From Bacteroidales bacterium (GTDB taxonomy: Bacteria > Bacteroidota > Bacteroidia > Bacteroidales > UBA932), in the NCBI GenBank assembly GCA_017620335.1, contig JAFZQO010000039.1, positions 1-54,988 of the forward strand: a stretch of DNA of 54,988 nt. Reading direction: 5' to 3'. Both the position numbers and the translations under genes were made by a program. Shown here one piece after another: positions 39,454-49,275 of the stretch (position 1 is its first letter; each line of letters opens with the position of its first letter). The notes below the pieces were generated by a model. It saw nothing but the letters and a program-made list of their open reading frames with translations, made no database searches and was not told the origin of the DNA.

Positions 39454-40773
39454 ATGAAGGTATTGAAATTCGGAGGCTCCTCGGTGGGCTCCGCACACAG
39501 GATGAAGAACGTCGCCGGCCTGGTCGACGACGGCGAGCAGAAGATAGTCGTTCTGTCGGCCATGTCCGGCACGACCAACTCGCTGGTGGATATCGCGAAC
39601 TATTATTCCAACTCGAACGCCGAAGGCGCCACCGACGTCATCGGCATGCTGGAGACCAAATACGCCAAGCACGTTTCCGAGCTGTACGGCACGGAGGAAT
39701 ATGCTGACAAGGCCCGGACGGTCCTTGACGGCATCTTCACCTTCCTGCGTTCCTTCGCCGGCAAGCATTTCGGCCCGGCCGAGGAGAAGGAAGTGCTGGC
39801 CCAGGGAGAGATCATGTCCACCAACATGTTCACCTTCTACTTGCAGGAGCAGGGCAGGGACGTCCTTCTGTTGCCGGCCCTGAACTTCATGAAGCTTGAC
39901 CCGTCCGGCGAGCCCGACCTGCCGTACATCGCCGAGCACATCGGCGACATGCTCGAGCAGAAGCAGGCATACCTCTACGTCACCCAGGGTTTCATCTGCC
40001 GCAATTCCGCGGGCGACATCGACAACCTCCAGCGCGGAGGTTCCGACTATACCGCGTCCCTCATCGGAGCCGCCATAGGCGCCGAGGAGATCCAGATCTG
40101 GACCGACATCGACGGCATGCACAACAACGACCCGCGCGTGGTGGACCACACCACCGCCGTTCACCACATCCATTTCGAGGAGGCCTCCGAGCTGGCATAC
40201 TTCGGCGCCAAGGTCCTCCATCCGACCTGCATCCAGCCGGCCAAGAACGCCAACATCCCCGTCCGCATCCTCAACACGATGCAGCCAGACGCCGAAGGCA
40301 CCCTGATCAACAACGTCCTGGAGGAGGGCCGCATCAAGGCTGTCGCCGCCAAGGATAACATCGCCGCCATCAGGATCAAGTCCTCTCGCATGCTCATGAC
40401 CTACGGCTTCCTGCGCCGCGTCTTCGAGATTTTCGAGAAGTACAAGACCTCCATCGACATGATCTGCACCTCGGAGGTCGGAGTCTCGCTTTCGGTCGAC
40501 AACACCTCGCACCTCAACGAGATCGTGCACGAGCTCAAGAAGTACGGCACCGTGTCCGTGGACCTCGACATGTGCATAATCTGCGTCGTGGGCGACATGA
40601 ACTGGGAGAACGTCGGCTTCGAGTCCCGCGCCATGGAGGCGATGAAGAGCGTCCCCGTCCGCATGGTCTCCTATGGCGGAAGCAACTACAACATCTCCTT
40701 CCTCGTCCGCGGGGAAGACAAGAACCGCGCCCTCAGGGCTTTGAGTGCCAGTCTGTTCAATACACAGGATTAA
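39454..40773 (+). CDS. lysC: Aspartate kinase, monofunctional
   Basis: This enzyme phosphorylates L-aspartate, the entry to lysine, methionine and threonine. The 439-residue protein begins MKVLKFGGSSVGSAHRM and has GGSDYTASLIGAAIGAEEIQ, WTDIDGMHNNDPRVV, and two C-terminal ACT domains (about 300-430), which normally give feedback inhibition by lysine or threonine. No homoserine dehydrogenase domain is fused. It lies 16 bases after dapB and one base before dapA. Confidence 0.95.
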   Translation: MKVLKFGGSSVGSAHRMKNVAGLVDDGEQKIVVLSAMSGTTNSLVDIANYYSNSNAEGATDVIGMLETKYAKHVSELYGTEEYADKARTVLDGIFTFLRSFAGKHFGPAEEKEVLAQGEIMSTNMFTFYLQEQGRDVLLLPALNFMKLDPSGEPDLPYIAEHIGDMLEQKQAYLYVTQGFICRNSAGDIDNLQRGGSDYTASLIGAAIGAEEIQIWTDIDGMHNNDPRVVDHTTAVHHIHFEEASELAYFGAKVLHPTCIQPAKNANIPVRILNTMQPDAEGTLINNVLEEGRIKAVAAKDNIAAIRIKSSRMLMTYGFLRRVFEIFEKYKTSIDMICTSEVGVSLSVDNTSHLNEIVHELKKYGTVSVDLDMCIICVVGDMNWENVGFESRAMEAMKSVPVRMVSYGGSNYNISFLVRGEDKNRALRALSASLFNTQD

Positions 40774-40774
40774 A

Positions 40775-41665
40775 ATGAAAACTCCCGTTTTTTGCGGCTC
40801 CTCCGTCGCGATCGTCACGCCTTTCACCCCCGACGGGAAGGTCAACTATGAAAAGTTCCACGAACTCGTGGACATGCAGATAGCCGGCGGTACGGCCGCA
40901 ATCGTCGTCTGCGGCACCACGGGCGAAAGCGCCACCCTCAACGACGAGGAGCACCTCGCGCTGGTCAAGGACTGCATCGATTACGTAAACGGCCGCGTCA
41001 AGGTGATAGCCGGGTCCGGCAGCAACGACACCATGCACGCCCTTTACCTGAGCCAGGCATGCGACGGTTTCGGTGCCGACGGCCTGCTGGTCGTGACTCC
41101 GTACTACAACAAGACGTCCCAGAGGGGCCTCGTGAAGCATTACGAGTACCTGGCGGACAGGGTTAACACCCCCATCATAGTCTACAGTGTGCCCAGCCGT
41201 ACCGGCATGAGCGCTTCCGTCGATACGCTTAAGGAGCTCTCCACGCATCCCATGATCAACGGCGTGAAGGATGCCAACTCCAACATCGGCGGAGTGGCCG
41301 CGACGCTTGCCGCCTGCGGAGACGAGCTCAACGTCTGGAGCGGAAACGACGACGAGACCGTGGCCATGATGGCCCTCGGCGCAAAGGGCGTCATCTCCGT
41401 CTGGGCCAACGTCGACCCGCGCGGCGTGGCCGACCTGACGGCCGCCTGCCTGCGCGGCGACTTCGCGGCCGCCGCAGCCATGCAGCTCAAGGCATACGCA
41501 CTCATCAAGAGCCTCTTCATCGAGACCAACCCCATGCCGGTCAAGGCCGCGATGAACATGATGGGCATCGAGGTGGGTCCCGTGCGCCCGCCGCTCTGCG
41601 AGCTGCTTCCCGAGAATGAAGACAAGCTCCGCGCAAGGTTGCTCGGATATGGATTGATAAAGTAA
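40775..41665 (+). CDS. dapA: 4-hydroxy-tetrahydrodipicolinate synthase
   Basis: This is a class I aldolase-type enzyme of 296 residues that condenses pyruvate with aspartate semialdehyde. The Schiff-base lysine is Lys165 in INGVKDANSN, the proton relay tyrosine is Tyr137 in IIVYSVPSRTG, and the phosphate-like loop is CGTTGESATL. I start at ATG 40775 (MKTPVFCGSSVAIVTPF), one base after lysC; an earlier in-frame ATG would lie within lysC. Confidence 0.96.
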   Translation: MKTPVFCGSSVAIVTPFTPDGKVNYEKFHELVDMQIAGGTAAIVVCGTTGESATLNDEEHLALVKDCIDYVNGRVKVIAGSGSNDTMHALYLSQACDGFGADGLLVVTPYYNKTSQRGLVKHYEYLADRVNTPIIVYSVPSRTGMSASVDTLKELSTHPMINGVKDANSNIGGVAATLAACGDELNVWSGNDDETVAMMALGAKGVISVWANVDPRGVADLTAACLRGDFAAAAAMQLKAYALIKSLFIETNPMPVKAAMNMMGIEVGPVRPPLCELLPENEDKLRARLLGYGLIK

Positions 41666-41671
41666 GTGGAA

Positions 41672-42688
41672 ATGAAGAAATTATACAATGTGGCCGTGGT
41701 CGGCGCCAGCGGCGCCGTCGGCCAGGAGTTCCTCAAGGTACTCGAAGAGCGCGATTTCCCTATCGCGGAACTTACCCTTTTCGGCTCTCCCCGCAGTGCG
41801 GGCAGCACCTATATGTTCAAGGGCAAGGAACTGACCGTCAAGCTTCTGCAGCACAACGACGACTTCAAGGACATCGACATAGCCTTCACCTCAGCCGGCG
41901 CAGGCACTTCCCGTGAGTTCGCGGAGACCATCACCAAGTACGGAGCCGTCATGATCGACAACTCCAGCGCCTTCCGCATGGATGAGGACGTGCCTCTCGT
42001 CGTGCCCGAGTGCAACGCCGATGACGCCCTTGTACGTCCGCGCGGCATCATCGCCAACCCCAACTGCACCACCATCATGATGGTCGTGGTCCTGAAGCCC
42101 ATCGAGGCCCTCTCGCACATCACCCGCATCCATGTGGCCAGCTACCAGTCCGCCTCCGGCGCCGGCGCGCAGGCCATGCTCGAGCTCGAGCAGCAGTACC
42201 GCGAGATCGTGGAGGACAAGCCCGTCACGGTCAAGAAGTTCGCCTACCAGCTCGCGTACAACGTCATACCCCAGATCGACGTCTTTACGGACAACGGCTA
42301 TACCAAGGAGGAGATGAAGATGTTCAATGAGACGCGCAAGATCCTGCATTCCGACGTGAAATGCTCCGCCATGTGCGTGCGCATCTCCGCGCTGCGCTCC
42401 CACTCCGAGGCCGTCTGGGTCGAGACCGAGAAGCCCCTTTCCGTGGAAGAGGTTCAGGCTGCAATCGCCGCCGCTCCAGGAGTCACGCTCCAGGACGACC
42501 CCGCCACCCAGACCTACCCCATGCCTCTCTTCACCGGAGGCAAGGACGACGTCTATGTCGGCCGCGTCCGCAAGGACCTCGCCAACGAGAACGGCATAAC
42601 TCTCTGGCTGTCTGGAGACCAGATCAAGAAGGGCGCCGCACTCAATGCCGTCCAGATCGGTGAATACCTTGTAAGCAAGGGACTTTAG
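41672..42688 (+). CDS. asd: Aspartate-semialdehyde dehydrogenase
   Basis: This enzyme reduces aspartyl phosphate to the semialdehyde, the branch point before DapA. The 338-residue protein has [13 protein letters not shown] (9-21), DNSSAFRMD, and the nucleophile Cys132 in [10 protein letters not shown]. The start could be GTG at 41666, but the ATG at 41672 gives the expected N-terminus [12 protein letters not shown]. The last gene of the aspartate operon, it converges on the cyuA-like gene with 15 bases between. Confidence 0.95.
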   Translation: MKKLYNVAVVGASGAVGQEFLKVLEERDFPIAELTLFGSPRSAGSTYMFKGKELTVKLLQHNDDFKDIDIAFTSAGAGTSREFAETITKYGAVMIDNSSAFRMDEDVPLVVPECNADDALVRPRGIIANPNCTTIMMVVVLKPIEALSHITRIHVASYQSASGAGAQAMLELEQQYREIVEDKPVTVKKFAYQLAYNVIPQIDVFTDNGYTKEEMKMFNETRKILHSDVKCSAMCVRISALRSHSEAVWVETEKPLSVEEVQAAIAAAPGVTLQDDPATQTYPMPLFTGGKDDVYVGRVRKDLANENGITLWLSGDQIKKGAALNAVQIGEYLVSKGL

Positions 42689-42703
42689 TCTTCCGGGTGT
42701 CTG

Positions 42704-43996
42704 CTACTTGCAGACCATTATATCGAGAATGACCTCGTCCGTCTGCTCCATGCCCACGGAGCCCACACGGCCGAGGTTTTGTATTGTCTGCTCTATGTCA
42801 CGGTCGATGATGCCGTCGTGCTCGCTGACGCACTGCCCGTCCAGTGACAGCATGGCGGACTGGATGGCGCTGGAGACGCCTGAGGCGACCTTCATCGCGC
42901 AGCCCACCTTGGCGCCGTCGCAGACCATGCCGGTGATGCTGCCGCTCATGTTCTTGATGGTGGCGCAGATCTGGGGATAGCCGCCGCCCATCAGCCAGGT
43001 GATGCCGCAGGCGGCTCCTGTAGAGGCCACCACACAGCCGCAGAGAGCGGAGAGGGGTCCGAGGTAGCTCTTGATGTGGATGGCCACCAGGTTGCTGATT
43101 ATCAGGGCTCTGGCGAGGCGCTCGTCATCGATGCCGTAGCGCTCTGCGTAGGCTATGACGGGCATGCTGACGGTGATGCCCTGGTTGCCGCTGCCGGAGT
43201 TGCTCATGGCAGGCAGGGTGCATCCGGCCATCCTGGCGTCGGAGGCGGCTGCGGTGAGGGCCATGGCGTAGGCCATGAAATGGTCTCCGAAGAGGCCGGA
43301 ACGGTCCTTCAGGATGGTGCGGCCGACGCACAGTCCGTATTGCCCTTCCATGCCTTCCTTCGCAAGCGGCATGTTCAGCCTGCGGTCGTCCAGGATGAAG
43401 GCTATGTTATCGTAGTCGGCTTCCGTGGCGTAATCGAGTATCTCCCTGACAGTCAGGCCGTAGTCTCCGGTCTCCTCCTCGGCTCCGGCCATGTCGTTCT
43501 CGCTCAGGACCTTGTTCCCGAGCATTGTCCTGACTATCTTGTCGTGGCTGTCCTCGATGACGGCCGAGGCGGAACGTTCCCCAATGGAGACCTCTGCGCT
43601 GACATAGAGCTTGTGCGGCGTGTCTGCAATGCTTATGCTTGTGGCCTTGGCTTCGACGAGGCGCTTGGCGCGCTCCACGGCCGACGCGTCCAGCCCGCCG
43701 AGGACTTCCAGTCCGAGGGCGGAGCGGCCGCAGACGGCGCCGAGCGCCGCCGCGATGTGCAGTCCTGTCATTCCCGTTCCTGGTATGCCCACGCCCATCC
43801 CGTTTTTGAGGATGTTGCCGCTTACGGCCACGCGGATGCGGAAATCCGCCTCCGTCCTGTCGTATTCCCTGTCGGCTTCGAGTATCTCCGCCGCCTTGGC
43901 GACGGCGAGGGCCACGGCAATGGGTTCGGTGCAGCCGAGGGCCGGCTTGACTTCGCGGTGGATCAGCGCGATGATCTGTTCTTCCCTTGCGTTCAT
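42704..43996 (-). CDS. UPF0597/CyuA-like L-cysteine desulfidase family protein
   Basis: The 430-residue protein is related to the iron-sulfur L-serine dehydratase alpha subunit; characterised members (CyuA/YhaM and archaeal cysteine desulfidase) split cysteine to pyruvate, ammonia and sulfide. Conserved Cys lie in KPALGCTEPIA, SALCGCVVASTGAACG and MVCDGAKVGCAMK, with a SNSGSGNQGI loop typical of the group. Fe-S binding is expected from these. It overlaps the stop of the amidase/golvesin gene by four bases (ATGA) and is the end of that operon. The sequence alone does not tell cysteine from serine use. Confidence 0.82.
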   Translation of the reverse strand: MNAREEQIIALIHREVKPALGCTEPIAVALAVAKAAEILEADREYDRTEADFRIRVAVSGNILKNGMGVGIPGTGMTGLHIAAALGAVCGRSALGLEVLGGLDASAVERAKRLVEAKATSISIADTPHKLYVSAEVSIGERSASAVIEDSHDKIVRTMLGNKVLSENDMAGAEEETGDYGLTVREILDYATEADYDNIAFILDDRRLNMPLAKEGMEGQYGLCVGRTILKDRSGLFGDHFMAYAMALTAAASDARMAGCTLPAMSNSGSGNQGITVSMPVIAYAERYGIDDERLARALIISNLVAIHIKSYLGPLSALCGCVVASTGAACGITWLMGGGYPQICATIKNMSGSITGMVCDGAKVGCAMKVASGVSSAIQSAMLSLDGQCVSEHDGIIDRDIEQTIQNLGRVGSVGMEQTDEVILDIMVCK

Positions 43997-46900
43997 TTCT
44001 TCTTGTCGCTAATGTATTCCAGAGTCTTGTTGACTATCGCCTCGAGTATGTTCCCGTCCTTGAGCACCTCCAGTGGGAAGCCGAAGCTGACGGCCCTGTA
44101 TCCCTTGGCGTCGTAGGCCACGGCGGCCGGCACCCCGTTGTCGAAATAGCGGAGGAAGACGGAGCCGTCCTTGTCTGCCGGCTGTATGCCGTCGGGGTTC
44201 TCCACGCAGTAGATGGCGTCGTTTAAGGTTTGGTGGAATTCGAACGGACGCTTCATGGACTTGAGGTTCAGTTCCTTGAACGAAACGGGCTCGATGCGGC
44301 CGTTGTAGCATCCATGGTCCGTCATCCACTTGTATCCGAGCACCTCCTGGACGAAGGCCTGGGATGTGGCGCGCCACGCGGGGTCCTTCCGGACCGGGTA
44401 GATGCCGTCGCCCCAGACATCGGTGCCGATGTATGCCCCGGAGAGCATGACCCCGCCGCCACGGGAAGTGTGCTCCCGCAATGCAGCCTGCAGGGCGGCG
44501 GGGAAGACCTCGTAACGGTCCGGCACCCTGCCGTTGCCGATGACCGTGGTAACCTGCTTGCCGCAGAGAAGGTCCACGGTGGAGTCGCCGGCCCCGCGTG
44601 CGATGAAGTCGTCCAGCGAGGCGGAGTCGAAGCTGTAGCCCGCGGAGAGCATGGCGCGGCCGTGTATGCGTATGAAGTCGAAGGTGTTGCCTGGAACGAC
44701 AGTGCCGGCCATGTCCGAGTAAGATCCTCCGAAACCGGGGCTGTTGTTGTCGACATACTCGGACTCGCGCCTGAAATCGTACATGTCCCCGATATAGTTG
44801 ATCTCCTGAATGTAGCCTACGCCGCTGTCGAGTTTGCGGTCGAAGCCGGCATACTGCGGGGTGTCGAACCACGCAGGCGGGGAGATCCTGTAGAAATTGT
44901 TGACTACCAGCACTTTCGCCTTGTCCCTGTGGCTGCGGCCGACGCTCATGGTCTCGGAAGGGAAGCTCTTCCCTCCGGCGTTTTCAGCCACGATCCTGTA
45001 ACTGTAGAGTATGTCCGGATCGATACCGAGCACCACCGAGTAAAGCCCGCCTTCGGACTTTACGTCCTGCAGGCGGACGCCCTCGTCGAAGGGACCGTCG
45101 TCCAGCCTCGTATAGAGTATGAAGTCCTCGGGGACGGCCGTGGGCTCAAGCGGGTCCTCGGTGGCCTTCCAACTGAGGGTGACCTCGCGCTCGCCGGTGA
45201 GCCGCGCCGACATCGAACCGACCGGAAGCGGCTGTACGGTGTACGGAATGCCATGCTCGTCGCTCAGGAACTTGAGCATGCCCTTGTACACCGCCCTCGA
45301 TACCTCGAAGCGGAAGGAGGGATCAAGTCCGTATTTCATGTCGGCGAAATTCTGATGGGAGAGCAGTTCCAGAAGCATTCCCGGGACTGAAGTGGTGCGG
45401 GACTCGCTGTAGCTGCGGTTCCAGAGCTCCCTGCGGCTCCATTCCGGCTCATAGTCGGCCCTGATGTCATGGACCACCTGGTCCTGCACTATGCCGGCCA
45501 GGTGACGTCCCAGCTGGCGGCTGCGTCCGTCGGGATACTTGTTTTTGCCGTCGGCAAGCAGGGTGTAGATGGAGAGCGTGCCTATGATGCTGTCGTTCTG
45601 CGTGACTCCGGCGTCGGAATGGAAGCCGAATGAGAGGTCGAAAGGTATGTGCTTGCCCTCGCCGATGTAGTCGGGATTGACGGCTGAGCCGCCGGCCATC
45701 ATGGTCACCCAGGCGCCCCTGCTGGCGAAATCCTGGGTATAATCACCCTCCCAGTTGCGTGTGACGGTAGTGTCGACACCAGCCCACTGCTCCCAGTACA
45801 GGGCTCCCTCGATATAGCTCGGCAGACCGGATGTGGTCCATTCGTCCCTGGGGACATCCTGCGGGCCCCTGGCCACCTTTCCCATGCCGCCGCCAACCTT
45901 GACGGCGTCGGCCGTGACCACCTTGCCGGAGGCCTTCCCCTGCGGGACTATGTTGTCCAGGATCACTGCACCCTCGCTGCCTTCGGTGAAGGGGAAGGTG
46001 CCGAGATAGATCCACGTGCCTCCGCCCATCTTCTGGTTGACTGAGAACTCCGTCTTCCCGGCGGCGTGCATGACGGAATAATGCGCCGCGTCCGTGCTGT
46101 TGGAAAGGGTCTTGTAGGAGACATAGACCGCGTAATCCCCGTCCTTCGGTACGTGGAAGGCCCAGGTGACCTCGGCCTTGCGGCCTTCTTCTTCAGTGGC
46201 GCAGGCCGCCTTGCGGGCCGAGCCGAGGGTGAAGGGATTGTCGTCGCCGTTGTATATCATGCGGACGTCGCCGAAGCCTTCTCCCGCTGAACTCCAGTCG
46301 CCCCTCTCATAGTATTCGCCCTTGCGGCGGAGGAGCCCTTCCCGTTCTCCCCTGAAAGTGGGGTCGTTGTCCGTTATGACTTCGTAAGGCTGGATGTCGC
46401 GCTCGCGAGGGGTCATGACGTACGCGCCGGCGTTCTCAAGCATGGGGATGAGGAAGGGGAGCACGTAACTCTGGGTGTACATGTCCTCGACCGTGGTGAA
46501 GAGCGGCGCCCTCTGCCAGGTCCAGCCGCCCCAGCCCTCGTCGTAATAGCGTCCGTGGCTCTGCCAGAGGGCTATGTGACGGCCGCTGAGGCCACGGGTG
46601 TACTCCCTGGCGTCGAGCCTGGTCACGAGCGGTGCGATCCTTTTCCTCCTGTCGTCATACCTGTATCTGTAGGTGGAGGTCCTGCCCTTGTTCCCCAGGG
46701 CGGGGGTAATGAGGTCTTCCGCGGGATCCCTGCGGCAGTAGATGCCGCTGACGGTGCAGTCCGAGTACTGCTCCGGCATCAGGTCGTAGATCTGGTCCTT
46801 GAGCCAGTCCAGGCCGGCCTGGGTCCACTGGTAGTCGCTCAGCTCCTGGCTCAAGGTGAATTCCAGGGACGCTCCGCGCTTGGTCACTCCCTCTATCCTG

Positions 46901-47043
46901 ACCCTGGTCTTTACCGTCGTGCGGCGCTGGAGCCTGGCCCTTAGCGAATCGCTTACGGATATGAAATCCCGTGTAGGGTTCTGCGCCGCCGCAGGAAACA
47001 GCGCCAGTGACAGGACGAGTGCGGAGAGAAGTCTTTTAAGCAT
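43993..47043 (-). CDS. Large secreted protein with amidase-like, golvesin-like and FnIII modules
   Basis: The 1016-residue exported protein has a signal peptide ending PAAAQ. An N-terminal region (about 20-245) leads to a golvesin/Xly carbohydrate-binding-like module (about 245-395, VTWAFHVPKDGDYAVYVSY). Next is an amidase_3-like zinc domain, with FHSDAGVTQ near 490 and MLLELLSHQNFAD near 575, then an FnIII-like domain (about 620-720). The C-terminal flavodoxin-like part contains VVNNFYRISPP and SGAYIGTDVWG. Similar proteins are often called xanthan lyase or N-acetylmuramoyl-L-alanine amidase. I favour peptidoglycan hydrolysis, with moderate confidence. Flanking genes overlap at both ends. 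Confidence 0.7.
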   Translation of the reverse strand: MLKRLLSALVLSLALFPAAAQNPTRDFISVSDSLRARLQRRTTVKTRVRIEGVTKRGASLEFTLSQELSDYQWTQAGLDWLKDQIYDLMPEQYSDCTVSGIYCRRDPAEDLITPALGNKGRTSTYRYRYDDRRKRIAPLVTRLDAREYTRGLSGRHIALWQSHGRYYDEGWGGWTWQRAPLFTTVEDMYTQSYVLPFLIPMLENAGAYVMTPRERDIQPYEVITDNDPTFRGEREGLLRRKGEYYERGDWSSAGEGFGDVRMIYNGDDNPFTLGSARKAACATEEEGRKAEVTWAFHVPKDGDYAVYVSYKTLSNSTDAAHYSVMHAAGKTEFSVNQKMGGGTWIYLGTFPFTEGSEGAVILDNIVPQGKASGKVVTADAVKVGGGMGKVARGPQDVPRDEWTTSGLPSYIEGALYWEQWAGVDTTVTRNWEGDYTQDFASRGAWVTMMAGGSAVNPDYIGEGKHIPFDLSFGFHSDAGVTQNDSIIGTLSIYTLLADGKNKYPDGRSRQLGRHLAGIVQDQVVHDIRADYEPEWSRRELWNRSYSESRTTSVPGMLLELLSHQNFADMKYGLDPSFRFEVSRAVYKGMLKFLSDEHGIPYTVQPLPVGSMSARLTGEREVTLSWKATEDPLEPTAVPEDFILYTRLDDGPFDEGVRLQDVKSEGGLYSVVLGIDPDILYSYRIVAENAGGKSFPSETMSVGRSHRDKAKVLVVNNFYRISPPAWFDTPQYAGFDRKLDSGVGYIQEINYIGDMYDFRRESEYVDNNSPGFGGSYSDMAGTVVPGNTFDFIRIHGRAMLSAGYSFDSASLDDFIARGAGDSTVDLLCGKQVTTVIGNGRVPDRYEVFPAALQAALREHTSRGGGVMLSGAYIGTDVWGDGIYPVRKDPAWRATSQAFVQEVLGYKWMTDHGCYNGRIEPVSFKELNLKSMKRPFEFHQTLNDAIYCVENPDGIQPADKDGSVFLRYFDNGVPAAVAYDAKGYRAVSFGFPLEVLKDGNILEAIVNKTLEYISDKKK

Positions 47044-47437
47044 GCCTGGAATGTTTTTTCAAGTCTATGGTCAGGACGGCCAGCGTCGAAAGGCAGAGGG
47101 CGATGAAATCTGCCGTGAAATCCGCGGTGTCGGCTTCGCGGTAGGGGAGGAAACCCTGGACGAACTCTGTTCCGACGGCGAGAAGTGCCCCGACTGCCAG
47201 GATGAAGGCTGCGTGGAACACGCTGCGCCAGGCATTCCCGGCCGGGTGCGGAAAGGCGAAGTACGTGAGGACGGGGAAGGGGAGGAACATCAGGAAATGC
47301 ACGGCCTTGTCGCCGGCGATTCCGAGGAACCGGGAAGGCGTATCCGGCATGTGGGAGAACTTGCCGAAACAGAGGAACAGCAGGACTGCCACGTAAAGCA
47401 GGAACAGTATCCTGGCGGTGGTTTTGCTCACTTTCAT
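47036..47437 (-). CDS. VanZ-family membrane protein
   Basis: This 133-residue integral membrane protein has four hydrophobic segments (about 8-24, 38-52, 62-80 and 105-120). The VanZ pattern is seen in GDKAVHFLMFLPFPVLTYFAFP and VGTEFVQGFLPYREADTADFTAD. I start at ATG 47437 (MKVSKTTARILF); the longer frame overlaps the ABC exporter stop. Its last eight bases overlap the amidase gene. VanZ-like proteins are linked to envelope stress, but no reaction is known. Confidence 0.85.
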   Translation of the reverse strand: MKVSKTTARILFLLYVAVLLFLCFGKFSHMPDTPSRFLGIAGDKAVHFLMFLPFPVLTYFAFPHPAGNAWRSVFHAAFILAVGALLAVGTEFVQGFLPYREADTADFTADFIALCLSTLAVLTIDLKKHSRHA

Positions 47438-47438
47438 C

Positions 47439-49271
47439 TTACAAGGCCTGCATGTCGTTGAGTTTCTTGTAGTAGCCTCCGCGGGCAAGGAGATCCTCGT
47501 GCCGGCCGCGTTCCGCTATCCTGCCCTCGTGCAGGACGATGATCTCGTCCGCGGCCTTGATGGTCGAGAGCCTGTGGGCGATCGCGATGGTCGTGCGGCT
47601 GGCCATGAGCCTGTCCAGGGCCTCCTGGACTATGCGTTCGGATTCGGTGTCCAGGGCGGCAGTGGCTTCGTCGAGGATGAGAATGGGAGGATTCTTGAGA
47701 ACGGCCCGTGCGATGCTGATGCGCTGGCGCTGGCCTCCGGAAAGCTTGCAGCCGCGGTCTCCGATGTTGGTGTCGTAGCCTTGCTCCTTCTCCATTATGA
47801 AGTCGTGGGCGTTGGCGATCTTCGCGGCCTCCACCACCTGTTCCATCGTGGCGCCTTCCACGCCGAAGGCTATGTTGTTGAAGATGGTGTCGTTGAAGAG
47901 GATGGGATCCTGATTGACATTGCCCATGAGGGCGCGCAGGTCCCTGATCCTCACGTCCCTGATATCCTTGCCGTCCACGGTGATGCGCCCCTCGTCGGTG
48001 TCATAGAAACGCGGGATGAGGTCCACGAGGGTGGTCTTTCCGGCTCCCGATGCGCCTACTATGGCTATGGTGCGTCCCTTAGGTATCTCCAGGTCTATGC
48101 CGTCAAGCACCTTCCGGCCGGAGCCTTCGTAGCTGAATCCGACGCCCTCGAAGCGAATGCTGTCATGGAATCCGTCGAGCGCGACGGGGTCCGCCGCCTC
48201 CTTGATGGGGTTGTCCGTGTCGAGGATACGGTTGATGCGCTCCATGGAAGCCATGCCCTTGGGTATGCCGTAGGCGGCTTTCGAGAGGTCTTTTATGGGC
48301 TGGATGACGCTGTAGAGTATGACGAGGAAGAAGATGAAGGTCGGGGCGTCAATGGGGGCGTTGTCCTTGAGTATGAGGGTGCCTCCGAACCACAGCACTA
48401 TGGCTATCATGATGGTGCCGAGGCACTCGCTCACCGGATGGGCGAGGGCCTGGCGCGTGGCCACGCGCGTGTTCTTGACCTTCATCGCCTCTGTGATGCG
48501 GTCGAAGCGGCCGCCCATCCTGCGCTCTGCCAGGAAGGCCTTGATGACGCGCAAGCCGCCGAGCGTTTCTTCGACCTGGCTCATGGTGTCGCTCCAGAGG
48601 GCCTGAGCCTCGAGCGACTGCTCCTTGAGCTTGCGCCCTATCTTGCCCATGATCCAGAGCATCACAGGGGCGAACAGCACGGTGAAGAGGGTCATCTGCC
48701 ATGAGATGAACAGCAGCACGGCGAAATATCCGATGATGAGTATGGGGTTCTTTATGAGCATGTCGAGCGTGCCGGTGATGGAATTCTCCACCTCCTGCAC
48801 GTCCCCGCTCATGCGTGCGATGATGTCGCCCTTCTTCTCCTGGGAGAAATAGCCGATGGGAAGGGAGAGTATCTTGTTGTATATATCCAGGCGCATGTCC
48901 TTGACCACGCCGGTGCGGATCGGGATCATGACGGCCGTGGAGCCGAAGTAGCATGCCGTCTTGAAGACGGTCATCACGCATAGGAAGAGGCAGAGCAGCA
49001 GCAGGGTGCGCGAGGCTCCGTAGGTTCCGGTGAACTGGGCGACGTAGTAGTAGAGGTTGTTGATCAGGTCCCTCGAGGAATGGACGGACTCCCATGGGAT
49101 TAGGGTGTAGACCTGGTCGTCAAGGCTGAAAAGCATGTTCAGTATCGGCATTATCATGCTGAAGGAGAACACGTTGAATATGACGGAGAAGAGGTTCAGC
49201 AGGACTGAGCCCCCGAGGTATTTCGTATAGGGTGCGACGTATTGCCGCAGCATTTTCCAGAAGGCTTTCAT
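47439..49271 (-). CDS. ABC exporter, MsbA-like
   Basis: This half-transporter of 610 residues has six membrane helices in the first 330 residues. The cytoplasmic ATPase follows with Walker A GASGAGKTT, signature LSGGQRQRISIA, Walker B ILILDEATAALD and the switch His in AIAHRLST. The layout is that of the MsbA/lipid flippase and multidrug families, so it may move lipid A or another lipid to the periplasmic leaflet. Substrate is not proven. It ends one base before VanZ and begins four bases after the metallo-beta-lactamase gene. Confidence 0.9.
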   Translation of the reverse strand: MKAFWKMLRQYVAPYTKYLGGSVLLNLFSVIFNVFSFSMIMPILNMLFSLDDQVYTLIPWESVHSSRDLINNLYYYVAQFTGTYGASRTLLLLCLFLCVMTVFKTACYFGSTAVMIPIRTGVVKDMRLDIYNKILSLPIGYFSQEKKGDIIARMSGDVQEVENSITGTLDMLIKNPILIIGYFAVLLFISWQMTLFTVLFAPVMLWIMGKIGRKLKEQSLEAQALWSDTMSQVEETLGGLRVIKAFLAERRMGGRFDRITEAMKVKNTRVATRQALAHPVSECLGTIMIAIVLWFGGTLILKDNAPIDAPTFIFFLVILYSVIQPIKDLSKAAYGIPKGMASMERINRILDTDNPIKEAADPVALDGFHDSIRFEGVGFSYEGSGRKVLDGIDLEIPKGRTIAIVGASGAGKTTLVDLIPRFYDTDEGRITVDGKDIRDVRIRDLRALMGNVNQDPILFNDTIFNNIAFGVEGATMEQVVEAAKIANAHDFIMEKEQGYDTNIGDRGCKLSGGQRQRISIARAVLKNPPILILDEATAALDTESERIVQEALDRLMASRTTIAIAHRLSTIKAADEIIVLHEGRIAERGRHEDLLARGGYYKKLNDMQAL

Positions 49272-49275
49272 AATC

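Noticed and set aside
42699-42715. GTCTGC-TACTT-GCAGAC hairpin between asd and the cyuA-like gene as a terminator
   Set aside because: The stem is six bases, lacks a T-run and overlaps the coding end of the cyuA-like gene.
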